Positions 47,482-48,172 of a DNA stretch of 48,172 nucleotides are shown here, one piece after another; the stretch's first letter is position 1; each line of letters opens with the position of its first letter. Source of the stretch: Salinicola salarius. GTDB lineage: Bacteria; Pseudomonadota; Gammaproteobacteria; Pseudomonadales; Halomonadaceae. The position numbers were made by a program, and so were the translations under genes. The notes under the pieces are model-generated. The model had not been told where the DNA came from, did not search any database, and worked only from the letters and a program-made list of their open reading frames with translations. The stretch is from contig NZ_PZJT01000023.1 in assembly GCF_003206135.1 (NCBI RefSeq), positions 6,660-54,831 on the forward strand, in the 5' to 3' direction.

Positions 47482-48172
47482 AATCTTCTTCCTCGACACT
47501 CCCCGGAACGCCACCAAGCGCCTAAATCATGGCGTTACGCCCATTTCCGGCTCCCGTAATTCCCGATTCTTCCCCCTCGAATCCGGTGCGAATGGCATGC
47601 TCAGGGGAATACTCCTGTTCGATTTTCCCCTCGTATGACACCACGCCACCAGCCCTATGAAAGACCGAAACCACCAAGCCTAACCCCACAAGCAATCGCC
47701 CGCCCACCAGCCGGACGCGCCATGCGCTGTTCATGGCCGAAGCGCACGAGCATCGTTCAAGCCTGGCCTTCACATGCCGATAGGAAAAGAAAGGCTCGGG
47801 TTTCCTTGCGCCCCGCCTGCGCGCTAGAGGGGCTATTTTTATGCAGCGCTACAGAGTGCGCTGAGCCGCGTCGTTGTTGGGCTGCGGGCGGTTTCTTAGC
47901 CCCGAAAAATCATGCGAATGTTGCATTTTGCAGCCTCTCCAACGAAAAACGGGAGGCGACGGATAGAGAAATGAAACGAAGTGCGCCAGAGATTGATACA
48001 AAAGGTATTCCTAATAGAGCTTGAGAAAGCTGACGGGTTCCGACCCAAAGTGGCCCCACTAGTAAAGGCAGATAGCACGTTCTTCGGTTGTTATATAGCA
48101 TGTACAATGATTAGCACTTATTGACAAGTTATCGTTAGCATAAAGGTGCTTAACAAGATTACGCTCTGTCTG
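47482..48172. other. 691 bp after tRNA-Arg without a convincing gene; falling GC
   Basis: GC content drops clearly over the last 300 bp (for example TATATAGC, TTATTGAC stretches). Frames here (such as 47635-48024, plus) have low coding character, though the segment around 47895-47990 looks protein-like and may be a fragment or a leader of a mobile element. TTAGCAC near 48110 and GTGCTTAA near 48146 form an inverted pair. No integrase is in view. Confidence 0.5.

Noticed and set aside
47896..48107. Short minus-strand frames after the tRNA
   Set aside because: Overlapping 60-65-codon frames without family match or ribosome site; not supported as genes.

Overview
The window is a stretch of GC-rich gammaproteobacterial chromosome, most likely from the Halomonadaceae (Halomonas/Salinicola-like). 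The evidence is a set of gammaproteobacterial housekeeping genes (aceE-aceF with three lipoyl domains, rsmJ, rsmC, cmoM, tsaB, uppP, greB, fabV), a carboxynorspermidine pathway, very acidic protein linkers typical of salt-adapted bacteria, and many small stress proteins. Species cannot be fixed by eye.

Layout. 0-4.9 kb: a CstA-type transporter, two neighbouring L,D-transpeptidases, a UspA-type protein and a YbiI-type zinc-finger protein. 4.9-7.1 kb: a CDF-type cation transporter diverging from a CadR-like MerR regulator across a MerR-type operator, then a LysR regulator. 7.1-9.5 kb: a two-gene polyamine operon (carboxynorspermidine synthase and decarboxylase) with a clear terminator. 9.8-14.8 kb: YnfA-type and DMT transporters, a CsbD/YqjD-like fusion protein, uppP-rsmJ (overlapping), tsaB and adk. 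15.1-20.0 kb: aceE-aceF, with a perfect 11-bp intercistronic hairpin. 20.4-23.3 kb: fabV, a GlxA/AraC regulator and ampD in tight succession. 23.5-27.7 kb: a small unknown protein, glutathione peroxidase, a YfcD-like Nudix hydrolase, AidB-like acyl-CoA dehydrogenase and a LysE/RhtB exporter.

27.8-34.9 kb looks like accessory stress-response DNA: a YqjD-like protein, an AhpD-like CxxC protein, two Crp/Fnr regulators, an unknown membrane protein, a five-repeat KGG protein, a CYP152 peroxygenase and an unpaired HicB-like protein, with AT-rich spacers. 35.2-41.0 kb is a tight operon of a Mo/W formate dehydrogenase, a DUF1641 protein and a cytochrome bd oxidase, suggesting formate-to-oxygen electron flow. 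41.3-47.2 kb holds a disordered small protein, an MBL-fold hydrolase, a second Usp, greB, a degenerate EAL-HDOD protein and cmoM-rsmC. A tRNA-Arg(CCT) at 47.4 kb is followed by 690 bp without a convincing gene and with dropping GC content, a plausible island boundary.

The strongest unexplained pattern is a recurring set of short imperfect tandem duplications (unit 9-21 bp, 2-4 copies) at gene edges: in 5' leaders, across start codons, just after stop codons and in one terminator. I count about a dozen. Those inside reading frames have units that are multiples of three; several of those outside do not. All functional calls rest on reading motifs by eye; no database search was run.
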